Shown in pieces: positions 6,536-7,351 of a DNA stretch of 7,351 nt (positions within the stretch are counted from its first letter, which is position 1; each line of letters begins with the position of its first letter). The DNA lies in the NCBI GenBank assembly GCA_937925595.1, contig CALALQ010000114.1, positions 1-7,351 on the forward strand. Direction: 5' to 3'. A model generated the notes under the pieces. That model was not told the DNA's origin. It saw only the letters and a program-made list of their open reading frames with translations, and searched no databases. Source of the DNA: an uncultured Demequina sp. (GTDB lineage: Bacteria; Actinomycetota; Actinomycetes; Actinomycetales; Demequinaceae). Both the position numbers and the translations under genes were made by a program.

Positions 6536-6550
6536 GGTAGCATGGGCCGG
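6514..6550 (+). promoter_or_regulatory. Predicted promoter of the HAD-IB gene
   Basis: A TAGCAT hexamer at 6538-6543 fits the TANNNT -10 pattern. It is followed by seven bases and the GTG at 6551, so transcription could start at or next to that GTG and give a leaderless message. The -35 region near 6514-6520 does not match a consensus. It faces away from the minus-strand promoter, and the two -10 elements are 27 bp apart. Evidence is the motif and its spacing only. Confidence 0.4.
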
Positions 6551-7351
6551 GTGACGGACCCGGCGGAACCACCACGCGCGCTTCGCGTTGCCGCCTTCTT
6601 CGACGTCGACAACACGATCATTCGCGGCGCGAGCTCCTATCACATCGCCCGCGGACTGCGAGAGCACGGCTTCTTCACGCGCCGCGACATGCTGCGCTTT
6701 GGATTCGAGCAGGCGAAGTACCGCCTCTTTGGCGAGACCGCCGAGCAGATGGACTTGGTGAACCGCGACGCGGCCAAGTTCATCAAAGGCTGGTCCGTTG
6801 CCGAGATGGCCGCGATCGGCGAAGAGGTGTGGGACGAGGTGCTCGCCCACCGCATCTACCCCGGCACCAAAGCGATCATCGACGAGCACCGTGCGCAGGG
6901 CCACGAGGTGTGGATCGTGTCCGCGGTGCCCGAGGCGCTGGGCCGACTGATCGCCGCGAAGGTGGGCGCGACCGGGGCGCTGGGGACCGTCGCGGTGGAA
7001 GAGAACGGCTTCCTCACAGGCGAGTTCGAGGGCGGCCTGCTGCATGGGCCCCGCAAGGGCATCGCGGTGCGCGAGCTTGCTGCGCGGGAGGGCTTCGACC
7101 TCGAGGCGAGCTATGCGTACGGCGACTCCGCGAATGACGAGTCGATGCTTGACGCCGTGGGTCATCCCTGTGCGATCAACCCGGACTCCAAGCTGCGCCG
7201 CATCTGCAAGGAGCGCGGCTGGCCCATCCACGAGTTCCGCAAGCGCCGCAAGAACGGGCGTCGCGGGATTGTGCGGGCCTCCATTACGGGGACAGTGTGG
7301 GTGGTGCTTGCGGTGCTGAGGTCGATTCGCAAGTCGATCTTCAGGCGCTGA
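6551..7351 (+). CDS. HAD-IB family hydrolase (SerB1-like phosphatase)
   Basis: Haloacid dehalogenase superfamily phosphatase, subclass IB, about 266 residues. All four motifs are present: DVDNT (D18 nucleophile, D20 acid/base) in AAFFDVDNTIIRG; S124 in VWIVSAVPEA; K169 in GPRKGIAVREL; and D192/D196 in YAYGDSANDESML. The alpha-helical cap lies at about 30-100. The family includes phosphoserine phosphatase, but most actinobacterial SerB1-like members have no proven substrate. The C-terminus has a basic stretch (FRKRRKNGRRG) and then a hydrophobic helix at about 243-257 ending in KSIFRR, which suggests membrane association. GTG 6551 was chosen because of the -10 element just upstream. ATG at 6542 (GGGG 10 nt upstream) and ATG at 6533 are real alternatives that add three or six residues. 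The stop codon is the last three bases of the window. Pairing with a glutaredoxin-like gene recalls the Rv0505c-Rv0508 area. Confidence 0.9.
   Translation: MTDPAEPPRALRVAAFFDVDNTIIRGASSYHIARGLREHGFFTRRDMLRFGFEQAKYRLFGETAEQMDLVNRDAAKFIKGWSVAEMAAIGEEVWDEVLAHRIYPGTKAIIDEHRAQGHEVWIVSAVPEALGRLIAAKVGATGALGTVAVEENGFLTGEFEGGLLHGPRKGIAVRELAAREGFDLEASYAYGDSANDESMLDAVGHPCAINPDSKLRRICKERGWPIHEFRKRRKNGRRGIVRASITGTVWVVLAVLRSIRKSIFRR

Overview
The window comes from a high-GC Gram-positive bacterium, an actinobacterium (possibly Micrococcales, but that rank is a guess). The reasons are GC-rich third codon positions, frequent GTG and TTG starts, start/stop-overlapping genes, TANNNT promoters placed for leaderless transcripts, and a gene order that matches the conserved actinobacterial cytochrome c maturation block (Rv0525-Rv0529 of Mycobacterium tuberculosis).

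Layout. Bases 1 to about 630 (minus strand) hold the 3' part of an Rhs/YD-repeat protein. It has lost its 5' end beside the neighbouring gene and runs off the left edge just as its variable C-terminal tip begins. Bases 640 to 6498 (minus strand) form one compact operon, transcribed right to left: a small glutaredoxin-like protein, a histidine phosphatase, a TlpA/ResA-type lipoprotein thioredoxin, CcdA, ResB, CcsB and a PimA-like GT4 glycosyltransferase. From the phosphatase onward every stop overlaps or touches the next start. Bases 6551 to 7351 (plus strand) hold a divergent HAD-IB phosphatase of the SerB1-like type. The two divergent promoters share about 50 bp, and both look leaderless.

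How the genes work together. CcdA carries electrons across the membrane to the TlpA-like lipoprotein, which keeps the CXXCH cysteines of apocytochrome c reduced. ResB and CcsB form the System II machine that exports heme and ligates it to those cysteines. The phosphatase is a conserved passenger of this operon in actinobacteria, and its substrate there cannot be read from sequence. The glutaredoxin-like protein is a cytoplasmic thiol protein, and a role in the same redox chain is only inferred. The glycosyltransferase at the operon end has no obvious link to heme ligation.

No RNA gene, CRISPR array, insertion sequence or convincing intrinsic terminator was seen, and no gene-free stretch longer than about 50 bp exists. 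Most of the window is ordinary conserved actinobacterial metabolism. The parts worth a second look are the broken Rhs gene at the left edge, the in-frame TAG-TTG contact between ccsB and the glycosyltransferase, and the paired leaderless promoters.
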